Shown here: piece by piece, positions 9,220 to 18,912 of the stretch | Layout: each line of letters starts with the position of its first letter | How positions within the stretch are numbered: position 1 is the stretch's first letter | NCBI GenBank assembly: GCA_020161535.1 | Contig: JAIUNW010000003.1 | Location: 62,001-126,000, forward strand | Reading direction: 5' to 3' | Origin: Bacteroidota bacterium | GTDB lineage: Bacteria > Bacteroidota > Bacteroidia > Chitinophagales > Chitinophagaceae | DNA length: 64,000 nt | Position numbers and translations under genes: made by a program | Notes under the pieces: generated by a model | Told to the model about the DNA's origin: nothing | Databases searched by the model: none | What the model saw: only the letters and a program-made list of their open reading frames with translations

Positions 9220-10392
9220 TTACAGCACCTGAACGATCAGGAATTTCAGGTAGTGGGTATTGTCCCAACCCCATACGATCGGGTGATCACTTGCCTGTGT
9301 TTGGTACACCACCTGTCGTAAGGTTCTGCGCGTATCATTGGCGGCCAGTTGAATGATCTCCAAAAACAATTCAGGCTGCACCAGGTTGGTACAAGATGTC
9401 GTAACCAAAAAACCACCTGGTTTCACCAGCTTCATACCGCGCAGGTTGATCTCTTTGTATCCGGTGATGGCCTTCTGGATATTCTCGCGGCTCTTGGTAA
9501 AGGCTGGCGGATCGAGCATCACTACATCGTATTGCTTGCCTTCTTTCGACCATTGTTTCAACACATCGAAGGCATTTACTTCAATGAATTTGCAGGTTTT
9601 CTCATACCCATTCAAAGCGGCATTGCGATTGGCCTGTTCTACGGCTGCGCCGGATATATCGAGCCCCAGTACCGACTTCGCGCCATAGTGGGCAGCATGG
9701 ATTTCGAAGGTGCCGGTATAGGTAAAGGCACCCAGCACATCGGCGCCTTTCACGATGTTTTTGATGGCCCGACGATTGTCTTGCTGGTCGAGAAAATAAC
9801 CTGTTTTCTGGCCGTTCTCGAGGTCGACATTGAAGCGGAGGCCATTTTCGTTGATCACAATTTTTGTATCGAAAGGGGCAGATAAGAATCCTTTGATTTG
9901 TGGCAGCCCTTCCAACTCGCGCACAGGCACATCGTTTCGCTCATAAATGCCTTTCGGGTTGAAAATACTGTTCAGGGCATCTACAATGGCCGGTTTCCAT
10001 TTGTCCATACCGAAAGCCAGGGTTTGGAGCACGAAATAATCGTTGAACTTATCGATGATTAAGGCCGGTAAAAAATCTGCTTCGCCAAACACGAGGCGAC
10101 AATTCTCTGTATACCCCAGTTGCTGCCGGTATTTCCAGGCCGTTTCGAGGCGGCGATGAAAAAAAGCTGCATCGATGGTCTCTTTTTTATCGCGGGTGAG
10201 CAGTCGAACCAGGATCTGCGATTTCGGGTTGGCATAGCCCCGGCCAATGAATTTGCCCTCGTGGTTGAGCAAATCGACGATATCACCCGCCTCGAGTGGG
10301 CCTTCGATCTTTCCCACTTCATTGGCAAAAACCCAGGGATGGCCGGATTCAACCCGCCGGCTTATTTTCTTCTTGAGGTAAACAACTGTCAT
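9220..10392 (-). CDS. RlmI-type class I SAM-dependent rRNA methyltransferase (PUA + Rossmann)
   Basis: 390 aa from ATG 10392 (MTVVYLKKKI). The N-terminal ~80 residues form a PUA-like domain (RRVESGHPWVFANEVG). A linker domain follows, then a SAM-binding Rossmann domain with DVLGAFTYTGTFEIHA (motif I) and the catalytic-type LDPPAFTKS, and near the end TTSCTN. This matches the YccW/RlmI family that makes m5C in 23S rRNA; the exact target base is not provable here. The frame continues open upstream to 11025, but that extension is antisense to grpE and unlike the family, so I excluded it. A perfect -7 box (TACCTTTG) ends 5 nt before the ATG. Confidence 0.92.
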   Translation of the reverse strand: MTVVYLKKKISRRVESGHPWVFANEVGKIEGPLEAGDIVDLLNHEGKFIGRGYANPKSQILVRLLTRDKKETIDAAFFHRRLETAWKYRQQLGYTENCRLVFGEADFLPALIIDKFNDYFVLQTLAFGMDKWKPAIVDALNSIFNPKGIYERNDVPVRELEGLPQIKGFLSAPFDTKIVINENGLRFNVDLENGQKTGYFLDQQDNRRAIKNIVKGADVLGAFTYTGTFEIHAAHYGAKSVLGLDISGAAVEQANRNAALNGYEKTCKFIEVNAFDVLKQWSKEGKQYDVVMLDPPAFTKSRENIQKAITGYKEINLRGMKLVKPGGFLVTTSCTNLVQPELFLEIIQLAANDTRRTLRQVVYQTQASDHPIVWGWDNTHYLKFLIVQVL

Positions 10393-10397
10393 GGCCG

Positions 10398-10405
10398 CAA
10401 AGGTA
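10398..10405 (-). promoter_or_regulatory. -7 promoter element (TACCTTTG) of the rRNA methyltransferase gene
   Basis: TACCTTTG is an exact TAnnTTTG match on the minus strand, ending 5 nt before ATG 10392. The triplet 20 nt upstream is TTT rather than TTG. The spacing suggests transcription starting at or within a base or so of the start codon. Confidence 0.5.
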
Positions 10406-10573
10406 AGCGACGGTAGGGCCGAAAAAAACCGACAAATTGTCCCCCGAAAGCAGGGTGGCAGCAAAATTGCCTTTATAGCCCCGTATTTAAAACCAGGTGA
10501 ACCGGCAGCCATGAAGTCGTCTAATCGACCGAAATGACAGAAAATGCCGGCTTCGCTGCCAATTTGTACAAAT

Positions 10574-11116
10574 ATGGAAGAAAATAGAAATGAGTTTGCC
10601 GACATGGACATCAATGCCGATAGCGATATTCCAGGTAACAGCCATTTGAGCGATCCCTTGGGCGACCAGGCTGCGGTGGAGAAACTGGAACTGGAACTGG
10701 CCGAAAGCAAGGATAAATACCTGCGCCTGGTGGCCGAATTCGACAATTTCCGGAAAAGAACGGCCAAAGAAAGGCTCGAATTGATACAAACTGCTGGCAA
10801 AGATGTTATTATCCCCCTGCTGGAAGTGGTAGATGATACCGAGCGGGCCCAAAAACAACTGGAAAAAGTGAAAATTGGTCCCGAAGCCGAGGGCTTGCTG
10901 CTCACCCTCAATAAGTTGAAGTCGGTGTTGCAGGGTCGTGGCGTAAAAGCCATGGAAAGCATTGGTACCGATTTCGACCCCGATAAGCACGAGGCCATTA
11001 CGGAGATTCCGGCACCCAGCCCCAACCTGGTGGGAAAAGTTATAGATGAGGTTGAGAAAGGTTATTACCTGAACGACAAGATTATCCGTTTTGCCAAAGT
11101 AGTTGTTGGAAAATAA
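10574..11116 (+). CDS. grpE: GrpE nucleotide exchange factor of DnaK
   Basis: 180 aa from ATG 10574 (MEENRNEFAD); an in-frame ATG at 10544 adds ten non-conserved residues. An acidic N-terminus is followed by a coiled coil (AAVEKLELELAESKDKYLRLVAEFDNFRKRT) and the conserved C-terminal wing (FDPDKHEAIT, GKVIDEVEKGYYLNDKIIRFAKVVV). GrpE exchanges ADP for ATP on DnaK. dnaJ follows after 24 nt, the standard pairing; dnaK is not in the window. A weak -7-like CCAATTTG lies just before the start. Confidence 0.96.
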   Translation: MEENRNEFADMDINADSDIPGNSHLSDPLGDQAAVEKLELELAESKDKYLRLVAEFDNFRKRTAKERLELIQTAGKDVIIPLLEVVDDTERAQKQLEKVKIGPEAEGLLLTLNKLKSVLQGRGVKAMESIGTDFDPDKHEAITEIPAPSPNLVGKVIDEVEKGYYLNDKIIRFAKVVVGK

Positions 11117-11140
11117 GTGCCCTAAAAGAAGAAAACACCC

Positions 11141-12301
11141 ATGTCAACAGTAAGACGAGATTATTACGAAGTATTGTCGGTAACCAAAACCGCCAATGGT
11201 GAGGAGATCAAGAAAGCCTACCGCAAGGTAGCTATGCAATACCATCCCGACCGGAACCCGGGCGATAAAGCAGCCGAAGACAAATTCAAGGAAGCCGCTG
11301 AAGCCTATGAAGTATTGAGCGATAGTGATAAGCGCGCGCGCTATGATCGCTATGGTCATGCCGGCGTTGCTGGTTCAGGTGCAGGTGGTGGCTTTAATGG
11401 CAATATGGATGATATCTTCAGCCAGTTCGGTGATATTTTCGGCGAAGATTTGTTTGGTTCTTTTTTTGGTGGCGGCGGACAAAGACGCGGTGGACAAAGA
11501 GCGCGGGGCACCAGGGGTAGTAACCTGCGGGTGAAACTCAAACTGAGTTATGAAGAAATCGCCAATGGTGTTTCCAAGAGCATCAAGGTGAAAAAATATG
11601 TGTCTTGTACCACTTGTTCAGGCAGTGGTGCCAAAGACAAAGGCAGTGTACAAAACTGTTCTACCTGCGGTGGCTCGGGTCAGGTAAGAAAAGTAACTTC
11701 TACTTTCTTAGGCCAGATGCAAACCGTTACCACTTGTCCGACTTGCAATGGCGAAGGCACCACCATCACGGCTAAATGTGGCAGTTGTAAGGGAGAAGGT
11801 CGCGTGTACGGCGAAGAAACTGTTACCATCGATATTCCGGCCGGTGTACAGGAAGGCATGCAGCTCAGTGTTAGTGGCAAGGGCAATGCCGGCGAAAGAG
11901 GTGGATCAGCCGGCGACCTGATCGTGTTGATTGAAGAGGAGCAACATACGCAGTTGCAACGCGACGGACTAAACGTTGCTTACGATCTCCATATCACTTT
12001 TCCTGATGCCGTATTCGGCACCAGCGTGGAAGTGCCTACCATCGACGGGCGCGCGAAAATTAAAATTCCCGCCGGCACACAGAGTGGAAAAATATTCAGG
12101 CTAAAAGGCAAGGGTTTTCCGGCGGTGAATAGTTATGAAAAGGGAGACCAGTTGATCCATGTAAATGTATGGACGCCGCAGCACCTGAATGCCGAAGAGA
12201 AAGCGATGATGGAGAAATTACAGGAGTCGACTAATTTCAAACCCAATCCCGATAAGAGCGAGAAGAGCTTTTTCGATAAGGTGCGCGAAATGTTTTCTTA
12301 A
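11141..12301 (+). CDS. dnaJ: Chaperone DnaJ (type I)
   Basis: 386 aa. The order is an N-terminal J domain with YHPDRNPG (HPD triad), a Gly/Phe-rich linker that includes GSFFGGGG, a zinc domain with four CxxCxGxG units ([32 protein letters not shown]), and the two substrate-binding beta domains. All type I elements are intact. It stimulates DnaK ATPase and delivers substrates. It forms an operon with grpE. Its stop codon overlaps by 4 nt the stop of the convergent VWA gene. Confidence 0.97.
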   Translation: MSTVRRDYYEVLSVTKTANGEEIKKAYRKVAMQYHPDRNPGDKAAEDKFKEAAEAYEVLSDSDKRARYDRYGHAGVAGSGAGGGFNGNMDDIFSQFGDIFGEDLFGSFFGGGGQRRGGQRARGTRGSNLRVKLKLSYEEIANGVSKSIKVKKYVSCTTCSGSGAKDKGSVQNCSTCGGSGQVRKVTSTFLGQMQTVTTCPTCNGEGTTITAKCGSCKGEGRVYGEETVTIDIPAGVQEGMQLSVSGKGNAGERGGSAGDLIVLIEEEQHTQLQRDGLNVAYDLHITFPDAVFGTSVEVPTIDGRAKIKIPAGTQSGKIFRLKGKGFPAVNSYEKGDQLIHVNVWTPQHLNAEEKAMMEKLQESTNFKPNPDKSEKSFFDKVREMFS

Positions 12302-14097
12302 CGATCGGTTTTTTCCTGGGGTTTAGCGAGAATGTTTTTCAACCGTAAGCCACGTGTGGGTTTGGGTTTGGTATAAATTTTCTTCGCTTTTTCCAGCAGC
12401 CCCATAAATTCCTGTTCAAGATAATCATCGGGCCTTACCAGGGGCTGCATGATGTTTTGCACATCATTCCAGCTCATATCTTTTACGTATTTGGACTCCC
12501 GTAACAGGGATCCAAACAGTATCAGTCCAGTCGAAAATTTATAGACCCTGGGTAGCTCATCAAAAGCCGTAGTGCTGGTATCTACAGTCAACCGGCAAAA
12601 ACGGCGGTTGGAATCGGCCGCTACTTTATAACTGATATCAATGTCGGCCAATTTGGAACTGGTGCTATTGGCAATCATCGCGCTGTCGCGCCGGTCAATT
12701 TCAAATACAGCCATCAGGGTATGTCCTGATCCCAACTCGCCGCCATCCAATATGCTGGTTGTATCTTCAATGGCCGACACTTTGTTGTCGTAACCAATCA
12801 GCCGGTAATTTTTCAGGGCATTTTGTTGAAAGTGTACATGCAACAACGCATCGTCGGCCACGGCGTACATGGTTTGGGTGAGCTCTTTCACCAGCACCTT
12901 CTCCCCTTCTTTTTCATTGTCGATATACGCAAAATTGCCATTGCCTTTTTTAGCGAGCACTTCGAGCTTACTGTCTTTGTAATTACCCATACCAACGCCG
13001 AGGCAGGTCAGGTAAATACCTTTCTGTCGCTGTTCGGTGATCAGGAATTCCAATTCATCTTCTGAAGTTTGCCCCACGTTGAAATCACCATCGGTTGCCA
13101 ATATTACGCGATTGTTTCCGTTGGGAATGAACTTGCTTTGCGCGAGCCGATAAGCCACGCGAATGCCCGACTCACCGGCAGTAGCGCCTCCCGGATTCAA
13201 TTCTTCAATAGAGCGGATGATCTTGTCTTTCTCCACGCCCGATGTTGGGTACAACCAAATGCCCACGTTGCCACCATATACCACAATCGACACCGTATCG
13301 ATGGGCCGAAGGTTGTTCACCATCAGTTTGAATGCTGATTGCAACAACGGCAGTCTGTTGGGCAAATCCATCGAACCCGATACATCTATCAAAAAAACCA
13401 GGTTGCTCGGTGGAATTTTATCGAGGTCTAGTTTACGGGCACTTGCTTTCAGAAAAAGCAGGTCGCTGTTTTTATTCCAGGGGCAGGTACTGAGCTTCGA
13501 AGAAATTTTGAAATCCTGGTTGTAATCAGGCGCTTCGTGTTCCAGGTCAAAGTAATTGAGCATTTCTTCAATGCGAACCGCATCGGGCGGAACCGGACTG
13601 GCCATGTTGAGAAAACGACGAATATTACTGTAAGCTGCTTTGTCGGTGTTGATGGCAAAATCAATATCGGGGTACCGGGATGAATTCATGAAATCATTCT
13701 CCACAATATTGCTATAGGTTTCACCGCCCACCGACGAAGATATTTTCTGGCCGATTCGGATGCCACGGGTGGCCGACATCAAACGTGTTTCTTTGGGTTT
13801 TGGTTTGGCCGACAACGCCACCAGGGTGAATACATTTTCTTTGTTGGCATCAAACAATACTTTCCGGGTTTTATAGCCTTCAAAGCTGAGGGTCACCGAA
13901 TCTTTCTCTGTGCCGGAAGTGATCCCAAAACCGCCGGAAGTGCCTGAATAGAAGATATAACCCGACGATTGAAACAGCATTTTGACATTCGGCAAGGGGC
14001 TATCGGCCGAATCCTTTATCAACCCGCGATAGAAGCTTTGCGCTTGCAGGGAGAAATGGGTCGATACCAACGTTAGTATGGCAATAACAGTTTTCAG
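12298..14097 (-). CDS. Secreted VWA-domain protein, YfbK-like (carboxypeptidase-regulatory-like + VWA + DUF3520-like)
   Basis: About 599 aa if translation starts at CTG 14097, which gives a normal signal peptide ([20 protein letters not shown]). No ATG or GTG exists between the upstream stop (TAA at 14124-14122) and the mature protein. TTG 14070 would leave only half a signal. After the signal come a CarboxypepD_reg-like beta domain, a VWF-long N-terminal segment ([26 protein letters not shown], typical of the family), a VWA domain with an intact MIDAS motif DVSGSM, and a C-terminal DUF3520-like region. The likely role is in metal-dependent protein interaction at the envelope. A promoter TTG-N20-TAACTTTC lies upstream, so it is not dependent on the hpt operon. 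Confidence 0.85.
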   Translation of the reverse strand: MKTVIAILTLVSTHFSLQAQSFYRGLIKDSADSPLPNVKMLFQSSGYIFYSGTSGGFGITSGTEKDSVTLSFEGYKTRKVLFDANKENVFTLVALSAKPKPKETRLMSATRGIRIGQKISSSVGGETYSNIVENDFMNSSRYPDIDFAINTDKAAYSNIRRFLNMASPVPPDAVRIEEMLNYFDLEHEAPDYNQDFKISSKLSTCPWNKNSDLLFLKASARKLDLDKIPPSNLVFLIDVSGSMDLPNRLPLLQSAFKLMVNNLRPIDTVSIVVYGGNVGIWLYPTSGVEKDKIIRSIEELNPGGATAGESGIRVAYRLAQSKFIPNGNNRVILATDGDFNVGQTSEDELEFLITEQRQKGIYLTCLGVGMGNYKDSKLEVLAKKGNGNFAYIDNEKEGEKVLVKELTQTMYAVADDALLHVHFQQNALKNYRLIGYDNKVSAIEDTTSILDGGELGSGHTLMAVFEIDRRDSAMIANSTSSKLADIDISYKVAADSNRRFCRLTVDTSTTAFDELPRVYKFSTGLILFGSLLRESKYVKDMSWNDVQNIMQPLVRPDDYLEQEFMGLLEKAKKIYTKPKPTRGLRLKNILAKPQEKTDR

Positions 14098-14116
14098 GTG
14101 GGGATGATTTCCGGCA

Positions 14117-14147
14117 GAAAGTTACCAAATCTGGTGTTCATTGTCAA
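14117..14147 (-). promoter_or_regulatory. Promoter TTG-N20-TAACTTTC of the VWA gene
   Basis: On the minus strand TTG (14147-14145), a 20-nt spacer and TAACTTTC (14124-14117) match the Bacteroidota pattern with one mismatch in the -7 box. Transcription would start about 14 nt before CTG 14097, which supports that start over TTG 14070. Confidence 0.5.
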
Positions 14148-14159
14148 GGGCTTAGGAAA

Positions 14160-14699
14160 TCAAGCCTCCCGTAAACGAAGCAATTCGGGAATGTTGCGGC
14201 CATAGCCGTTGTAATCCAGTCCGTAGCCCACCACAAACTTATCGGGAATGCTGAAGCCCAGGTATTTTATGCGCACAGGAAAGACCGCGGCCTCGGGTTT
14301 GTGTAACAATACAGCCAGTTCGAGCGAAGCGGGCTGCTGGTGCATCAACTGCGGCAGAAATTCGTGCATGGTGCGGCCGGTATCGATGATGTCTTCCAGT
14401 ATAATAACATGTCGGTTATGGATATCGGTATCGAGGCCAATGGCCGTGATCACCTGTCCGCTCGACTTAGTACCCTTGTACGAAGCCAATTTGATAAAAC
14501 AAATCTCCGCGTCGATGCTGATCTTTTTAAACAGATCGGCTGCAAATACAAAAGAGCCGTTGAGTATGGCAATAAACAATGGCTTTTTACCGGCATAGTC
14601 GTGGTTAATGCTGGCCGCCATTTTCTCGATGGCCTGGTCGAGCTCGGCGGCTGTCAGGTAGGGTTCAAACTCTTTATCAATCACCCTGGTTGTGTGCAT
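14160..14699 (-). CDS. hpt: Hypoxanthine phosphoribosyltransferase
   Basis: 179 aa, the usual length. The PRPP-binding motif VIILEDIIDTGRT is at residues 98-110, with LNGSFVFAADL and FVVGYGLDYNGYGRNIPEL (hypoxanthine-site end) also present. It salvages hypoxanthine or guanine with PRPP to make IMP or GMP. It starts 1 nt after the stop of the glucosaminidase gene, so it is the last gene of a three-gene run with that gene and the O-methyltransferase. Confidence 0.95.
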   Translation of the reverse strand: MHTTRVIDKEFEPYLTAAELDQAIEKMAASINHDYAGKKPLFIAILNGSFVFAADLFKKISIDAEICFIKLASYKGTKSSGQVITAIGLDTDIHNRHVIILEDIIDTGRTMHEFLPQLMHQQPASLELAVLLHKPEAAVFPVRIKYLGFSIPDKFVVGYGLDYNGYGRNIPELLRLREA

Positions 14700-14700
14700 A

Positions 14701-15876
14701 TCAGTTGGTATAGATGATCAGTTGTTGTCCCTGGCGTAGGTGGGTGCCACTGAGGCGGTTCCAGTCGCGCAATTGCTGCTCTGACACATTGTATTTTTTA
14801 GCGATGCTGAACAAGGTTTCACGCACCTGTACCGTGTGTGTCGTGTAGGCATTACCGTTAGCTGCTGTAACAGGCGCTTCGTAACGCGCTTGTGCAACCG
14901 TTGATGATAACAACTGCGGCTTGTTGGTATTTTTTTCTTTCAGGTAGATCTTCTCCCCCATGGCTGGTTCTTCGCCCGGACGAAGATGGTTCAGTTCAAG
15001 GGCCGACTCATACCGTATGCCTTCCGCCTGCGCGATATCGTACATGGTTTCTTCTGCCTGCACATGGTGAAACAGGTTGGCGCCGGTTTTTCTTTTGCGT
15101 TGCAGATAGATGAGTTGGTCTTCCATCAGGATATCCCCTTCATCGGGTGTCATGTCGTTGAATTCAAGCAACCTGGCCAGGCTGAGGTTATTGTTTTCTG
15201 CCACGGCCAGCAATGAACTACCACCGCGCACAAAGCATACCCTGGTATCGTTGATGGCAAAAACACCATCGGGGTAATTGACCGGCGCGGCGGCAATGGG
15301 ACCGGCTTTCTGCACGTCAACCGTTGCCAACACCGGTGCATCGGGCAGGGGCGGCAATTTACCCATCGCAATCAGCGTGTATTGCTGCAGGTTATAGGTT
15401 TCGATGAGCTTGATCAATATCTGTGGATAGCGAATATTAGTAGCGTAACCGGCTTTTTTCAGGCCATGTGCCCAGCCCTGGTAGTCGGTAGGATCCAGTT
15501 TAAACAAAAATGCATAGCGGGCACCTGATCGCAAAAAATCGGAATGGTCGCGATAGGAAATGGCCGGGTCATTGTAACTTCTGAAGCATTCGCCGGCAGC
15601 ATCGTCATCGTGGTACACTTTTCCACCGGTCCATTCTGATTTGCACTTGATACCAAAATGATTGTTTGATTTTCTGACCAGTTCACTTCTTCCCGCTTCC
15701 GTTTCGTGTATACCCTGTGCCAAAGTAATGGAAGCCGGCACACCGGTGCGTTTCATTTCTTCCACGGCCAGGTTGCGATAGGTGTTGATATATGCATTGA
15801 TCACATCGGGTGGTTGCGCCGAACCCACCAACGCCGATACCAGTGATAATACAACAAGAATGGTTTTTCGATTCAT
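14701..15876 (-). CDS. Glucosaminidase (GH73/FlgJ-like) with three LysM domains
   Basis: 391 aa. The signal peptide ends VGSAQ. The catalytic domain (about residues 25-170) carries TLAQGIHETEAGRSELV with the candidate catalytic Glu, then NNHFGIKC and FRSYNDPAISYRDHSDFL, typical of the glucosaminidase family that cleaves peptidoglycan glycan strands. Three LysM-like segments follow, the last (THTVQVRETLFSIAKKYNVS) being the clearest; they bind peptidoglycan. The protein acts in the periplasm or cell wall. It is preceded by the O-methyltransferase gene (4-nt gap) and followed by hpt (1 nt). Confidence 0.92.
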   Translation of the reverse strand: MNRKTILVVLSLVSALVGSAQPPDVINAYINTYRNLAVEEMKRTGVPASITLAQGIHETEAGRSELVRKSNNHFGIKCKSEWTGGKVYHDDDAAGECFRSYNDPAISYRDHSDFLRSGARYAFLFKLDPTDYQGWAHGLKKAGYATNIRYPQILIKLIETYNLQQYTLIAMGKLPPLPDAPVLATVDVQKAGPIAAAPVNYPDGVFAINDTRVCFVRGGSSLLAVAENNNLSLARLLEFNDMTPDEGDILMEDQLIYLQRKRKTGANLFHHVQAEETMYDIAQAEGIRYESALELNHLRPGEEPAMGEKIYLKEKNTNKPQLLSSTVAQARYEAPVTAANGNAYTTHTVQVRETLFSIAKKYNVSEQQLRDWNRLSGTHLRQGQQLIIYTN

Positions 15877-15880
15877 CCGG

Positions 15881-16519
15881 TTATTTTTTTTGGATCAGGA
15901 GCAGCCCGTCGCGCAGGGGCAACAACAATCGCTCCACCGATTTATCATTGGATACATGGTCGTTAAATGCCTGTATGGCTTTGGCCGATTTGCCTGTAAC
16001 GGGTTGCTCCAGCACTTGGCCGTGAAATAGAACATTGTCGGCAATGATAAGGGCACCGCGCCGCATGCGGGGTTTCACGAGTTCGTAATAATTCAGGTAA
16101 CCGGTTTTATCGGCGTCAATGAATACCAGGTCCCAGGTGAAAGGCAGTGCAGGAATAATCGCACTGGCATCGCCGGCATGCAGAAAGAGTTGATCGGCTT
16201 TATCACTTTGTTGAAAATATCGTCGGGCTGTTTCCTGTTCTGCAGGGCGCAGTTCAATGCTGTGTAGTTGACCTTCCGGCGGCAGGCCTTCGGCCAGGCA
16301 AAGCGCGCTATACCCCGTGAAAGTGCCAATCTCCAATACATATTGCGGCTGCAGCAGACGGCTGATCAACGCGAGGAATCGACCCTGGAGATGACCGCTC
16401 AGCATATGTGATTCCGGATGATTGTTCCTGGTTTCGCGCGCTATCTCATCCAATAAGGCCGACTCGGGCGAGCTGTACCTTTCAGCATAGGCTTGTATAG
16501 CAGGTGAGAGGAAATCCAT
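15881..16519 (-). CDS. Class I SAM-dependent O-methyltransferase (caffeoyl-CoA OMT/TrmR-like)
   Basis: 212 aa, no signal peptide. Motif I is VLEIGTFTGYSALCLAEGLP. The metal and SAM region DLVFIDADKTGYLNYYE and the following IIADNVLFHGQV are hallmarks of the metal-dependent O-methyltransferase-3 family. In bacteria this family includes TrmR (tRNA uridine modification) and small-molecule enzymes; I cannot choose between them. A perfect -7 box (TAATTTTG) lies upstream, and the gene leads the run with the glucosaminidase and hpt. Confidence 0.9.
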   Translation of the reverse strand: MDFLSPAIQAYAERYSSPESALLDEIARETRNNHPESHMLSGHLQGRFLALISRLLQPQYVLEIGTFTGYSALCLAEGLPPEGQLHSIELRPAEQETARRYFQQSDKADQLFLHAGDASAIIPALPFTWDLVFIDADKTGYLNYYELVKPRMRRGALIIADNVLFHGQVLEQPVTGKSAKAIQAFNDHVSNDKSVERLLLPLRDGLLLIQKK

Positions 16520-16533
16520 CGGCTGATTTTCGG

Positions 16534-16541
16534 CAAAATTA
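16534..16541 (-). promoter_or_regulatory. -7 promoter element (TAATTTTG) of the O-methyltransferase operon
   Basis: An exact TAnnTTTG match on the minus strand, with ATG 16519 located 14 nt after it. It lies in the 27-nt gap after the LOG-family gene. No clear TTG sits at the expected -33 position. Confidence 0.45.
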
Positions 16542-16546
16542 CAGTC

Positions 16547-17242
16547 TTAGAAGTTAGGCTGAAGCGGATTACGGCTATAAAATTGCAAAAGTTCTTCTGC
16601 GACTTCTTCGGCGGTGTCAACTACTTTCAGCAAATCGAGGTCGACAGCAGAAATATATTCTTCTGTGAGCATGGTTGACTTGAGCCAATCCATCAGGCCT
16701 TTCCAGTAGGATGATCCCACCAGGATCAGTGGCACCTGCGACATTTTACCGGTTTGGGTAAGCGTGGCCACTTCGAAGAATTCATCCATCGTACCAAAGC
16801 CACCAGGCATCATCACAAATGCCTGCGAATATTTGGTGAACATGGTTTTGCGAACGAAAAAATATTCAAAATGAAGATTGGAATCTCGGTCGATATAGGG
16901 GTTGGGGTGTTGCTCAAATGGCAGTTCAATATTCAAGCCCACTGATTTACCGCCACCCAATTGTGCGCCTTTATTGGCCGCTTCCATGATGCCTGGTCCG
17001 CCGCCCGATATAATACCAAATCCTTCACCAGCCAGCTTCTTGGCGATATCGACGGTGAGTTCGTATGCTTCGTGGCCGGGTTGGGTGCGGGCTGATCCGA
17101 AAATAGAAATACAGGGGCCGATTTTCGCCAGGGCTTCAAATCCATCTACAAACTCGGCCATGATTTTGAAAATCTGCCAACTAGAATGTGCTTTGGACTC
17201 GCTCCACAGGCGTTGTTTGGTCATACGGATCGTGTCATTCAT
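16547..17242 (-). CDS. LOG-family (TIGR00730) Rossmann-fold protein
   Basis: 231 aa. The two nucleotide-binding signatures of the lysine-decarboxylase-like/LOG family are present: SGGGPGIMEAANKGA and PGGFGTMDEFFEVATLTQ. Family members hydrolyse nucleoside 5'-monophosphates, including cytokinin ribotides in plants; the bacterial substrate here is unknown. An N-terminal extension before GPCISIFGSAR is common in the longer bacterial subtype. It follows the symporter gene on the same strand but is separated from it by a strong hairpin. Confidence 0.9.
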   Translation of the reverse strand: MNDTIRMTKQRLWSESKAHSSWQIFKIMAEFVDGFEALAKIGPCISIFGSARTQPGHEAYELTVDIAKKLAGEGFGIISGGGPGIMEAANKGAQLGGGKSVGLNIELPFEQHPNPYIDRDSNLHFEYFFVRKTMFTKYSQAFVMMPGGFGTMDEFFEVATLTQTGKMSQVPLILVGSSYWKGLMDWLKSTMLTEEYISAVDLDLLKVVDTAEEVAEELLQFYSRNPLQPNF

Positions 17243-17268
17243 AAACCATCTTTTTAAAGTTAGACGAA

Positions 17269-17298
17269 GATGCCATCCACTTTGCTGTGGATGGCATC
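17269..17298 (-). terminator. Perfect 12-bp hairpin after the symporter gene
   Basis: GATGCCATCCAC and GTGGATGGCATC form a perfect 12-bp inverted repeat around a 6-nt loop. It lies between the symporter stop (17342) and the LOG gene start (17242). No strong T-run follows on the minus strand (TCTTCGTC), so it may be a weak terminator or an mRNA-stabilising or attenuating hairpin. Confidence 0.55.
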
Positions 17299-17341
17299 GT
17301 AGTATCTGCTTTGGTTAGAACGTATTTTTCCGAGAATTAGT

Positions 17342-18796
17342 TTATGCGCTTAGCTCTTTTTTTGAAATCATTAACAGGCCGAGATAGGTAATCAATCCGT
17401 TGATAACCAACAATTCAATGCCGATTTGGTAACCCCCAAACAAGGTCGCCGAGTTCACGCTCAGCAGGTAGCAGAGCACGGGCGATAGTAAACAGATGAT
17501 GGTAACCAGGATGGTATCGGGAAAACGTTTTTTCGACAGAATGCCAAAGGCGAAGAGGCCCAACAGCGGTCCGTAGGTATAGCCTGCCAGGTCAAGTATA
17601 ATACCAATGATCGATTTATTATCGATCCATTTGAAGATAAGAATGCAGAGCAGGAATATAACGGTGAAGCTCAGGTGCACCAAACGCCGGGTCTTTTTTT
17701 GCTGCGCATCGCTCAATGAATCATCGCGCCGAATGCCGAGTATGTCGATGCAGAAGGAAGATGTAAGGGCGGTAAGCGCGCCGTCGGCACTGGGAAACAG
17801 GGCCGAGATCAGTGCGATGATGAAAATAATGCCGATAGCCGGTGGCAGGTTGTTGAGTGCGATGGTGGGGAAAAGATCGTCGCCGGTTTGTGGTATATTA
17901 TTCTGTGCTGCAAACAGGTACAGCAAGCCACCCAGCAACAGGAAGAGGAAATTAACCAACACCAATATCAGGCTGAAACTGATCATGTTCTTTTGCGAGT
18001 CTTTTAGGTTTTTCACAGAAATATTCTTCTGCATCATTTCCTGGTCGAGCCCTGTCATGGCGATGGTAATGAATGCACCGCCTATGATTTGCTTCAGAAA
18101 AAAGCCTTTGCTGTTTACATCCATGTTGAATATCCGGGTAAAGCCTTTGGCAGAAATGGCTTCCATCGACTGCGAGAAATTAAAACCGAGGTGATTCATG
18201 ATATAGTAAACACAAACCACCAAACCAAGCAACATGCAACTGGTTTGCAGGGTATCGGTGTACACAATTGTTTTTACACCTCCTTCAAACGTGTAAAGCA
18301 ATATCATGAGCAAGATAACCACCGAAGTCACAATAAACGGAACGCCGAGGTTATCGAGAATAAACAACTGCATAACGTTGATGACCAAATAAAGCCTTGC
18401 GGTTGCGCCGACGGTGCGGGATACAATGAAAAAGAAGGCGCCGGTTTTGTAGGTGATGATGCCAAAGCGCTGGTGCAGGTAATTGTAAATGGACGTCAGA
18501 TTCAGTCGGTAATACAATGGCAGCAATACCGCTGCCACCACAAAATAGCCGATAAAATAGCCGATCACCACCTGCATGTAGGTGAATGCATTCACGGCCA
18601 CGGTACCGGGCACCGACACAAATGTGACCCCGCTTAAAGAGGTACCAATCATGCCGAAAGCCACCAGCATCCAGTTGGAATTGCGATTGCCAATAAAGAA
18701 GCTCTCGTTGTTGGCATTTCTGGACGTGAAATAGGCCACAAGCAGCAATACCAGAAAATATACAATCACGAAGCTGAATAGAAGCACAGACGACAT
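17342..18796 (-). CDS. Sodium:solute symporter (SSS family)
   Basis: 484 aa, almost entirely hydrophobic, with about 13 transmembrane helices. Family features are the N-terminal ARN-like region (YFTSRNANNESFFIGNR), GTSLSGVTFVSVPGTVAV in the early helices, and ALFPSADGALTALTSSFCIDI later. SSS transporters use the Na+ gradient to import sugars, amino acids, nucleobases or sialic acid. The substrate is not evident from motifs or neighbours. It appears monocistronic, with a hairpin downstream. Confidence 0.93.
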   Translation of the reverse strand: MSSVLLFSFVIVYFLVLLLVAYFTSRNANNESFFIGNRNSNWMLVAFGMIGTSLSGVTFVSVPGTVAVNAFTYMQVVIGYFIGYFVVAAVLLPLYYRLNLTSIYNYLHQRFGIITYKTGAFFFIVSRTVGATARLYLVINVMQLFILDNLGVPFIVTSVVILLMILLYTFEGGVKTIVYTDTLQTSCMLLGLVVCVYYIMNHLGFNFSQSMEAISAKGFTRIFNMDVNSKGFFLKQIIGGAFITIAMTGLDQEMMQKNISVKNLKDSQKNMISFSLILVLVNFLFLLLGGLLYLFAAQNNIPQTGDDLFPTIALNNLPPAIGIIFIIALISALFPSADGALTALTSSFCIDILGIRRDDSLSDAQQKKTRRLVHLSFTVIFLLCILIFKWIDNKSIIGIILDLAGYTYGPLLGLFAFGILSKKRFPDTILVTIICLLSPVLCYLLSVNSATLFGGYQIGIELLVINGLITYLGLLMISKKELSA

Positions 18797-18912
18797 ACCG
18801 GTTGATTTCTTGTTTAAAGAATTTACTGTGGTACAATAATAGGAAGATTAGACCACTCCGAGTTGTCCCTGCATTTTCAACTGGCCGTTCATGATCGGGC
18901 TACGCGGTCGTT

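Noticed and set aside
10393..11025. Long N-terminal extension of the rRNA methyltransferase frame
   Set aside because: It is antisense to grpE, reads as low-complexity Ser/Phe-rich sequence, and the family starts at MTVVYLKKK, preceded by a -7 box.
18797..18912. tRNA or small RNA in the gap after the symporter start
   Set aside because: No cloverleaf, CCA end or conserved TpsiC arm is visible; the gap looks like ordinary non-coding sequence.
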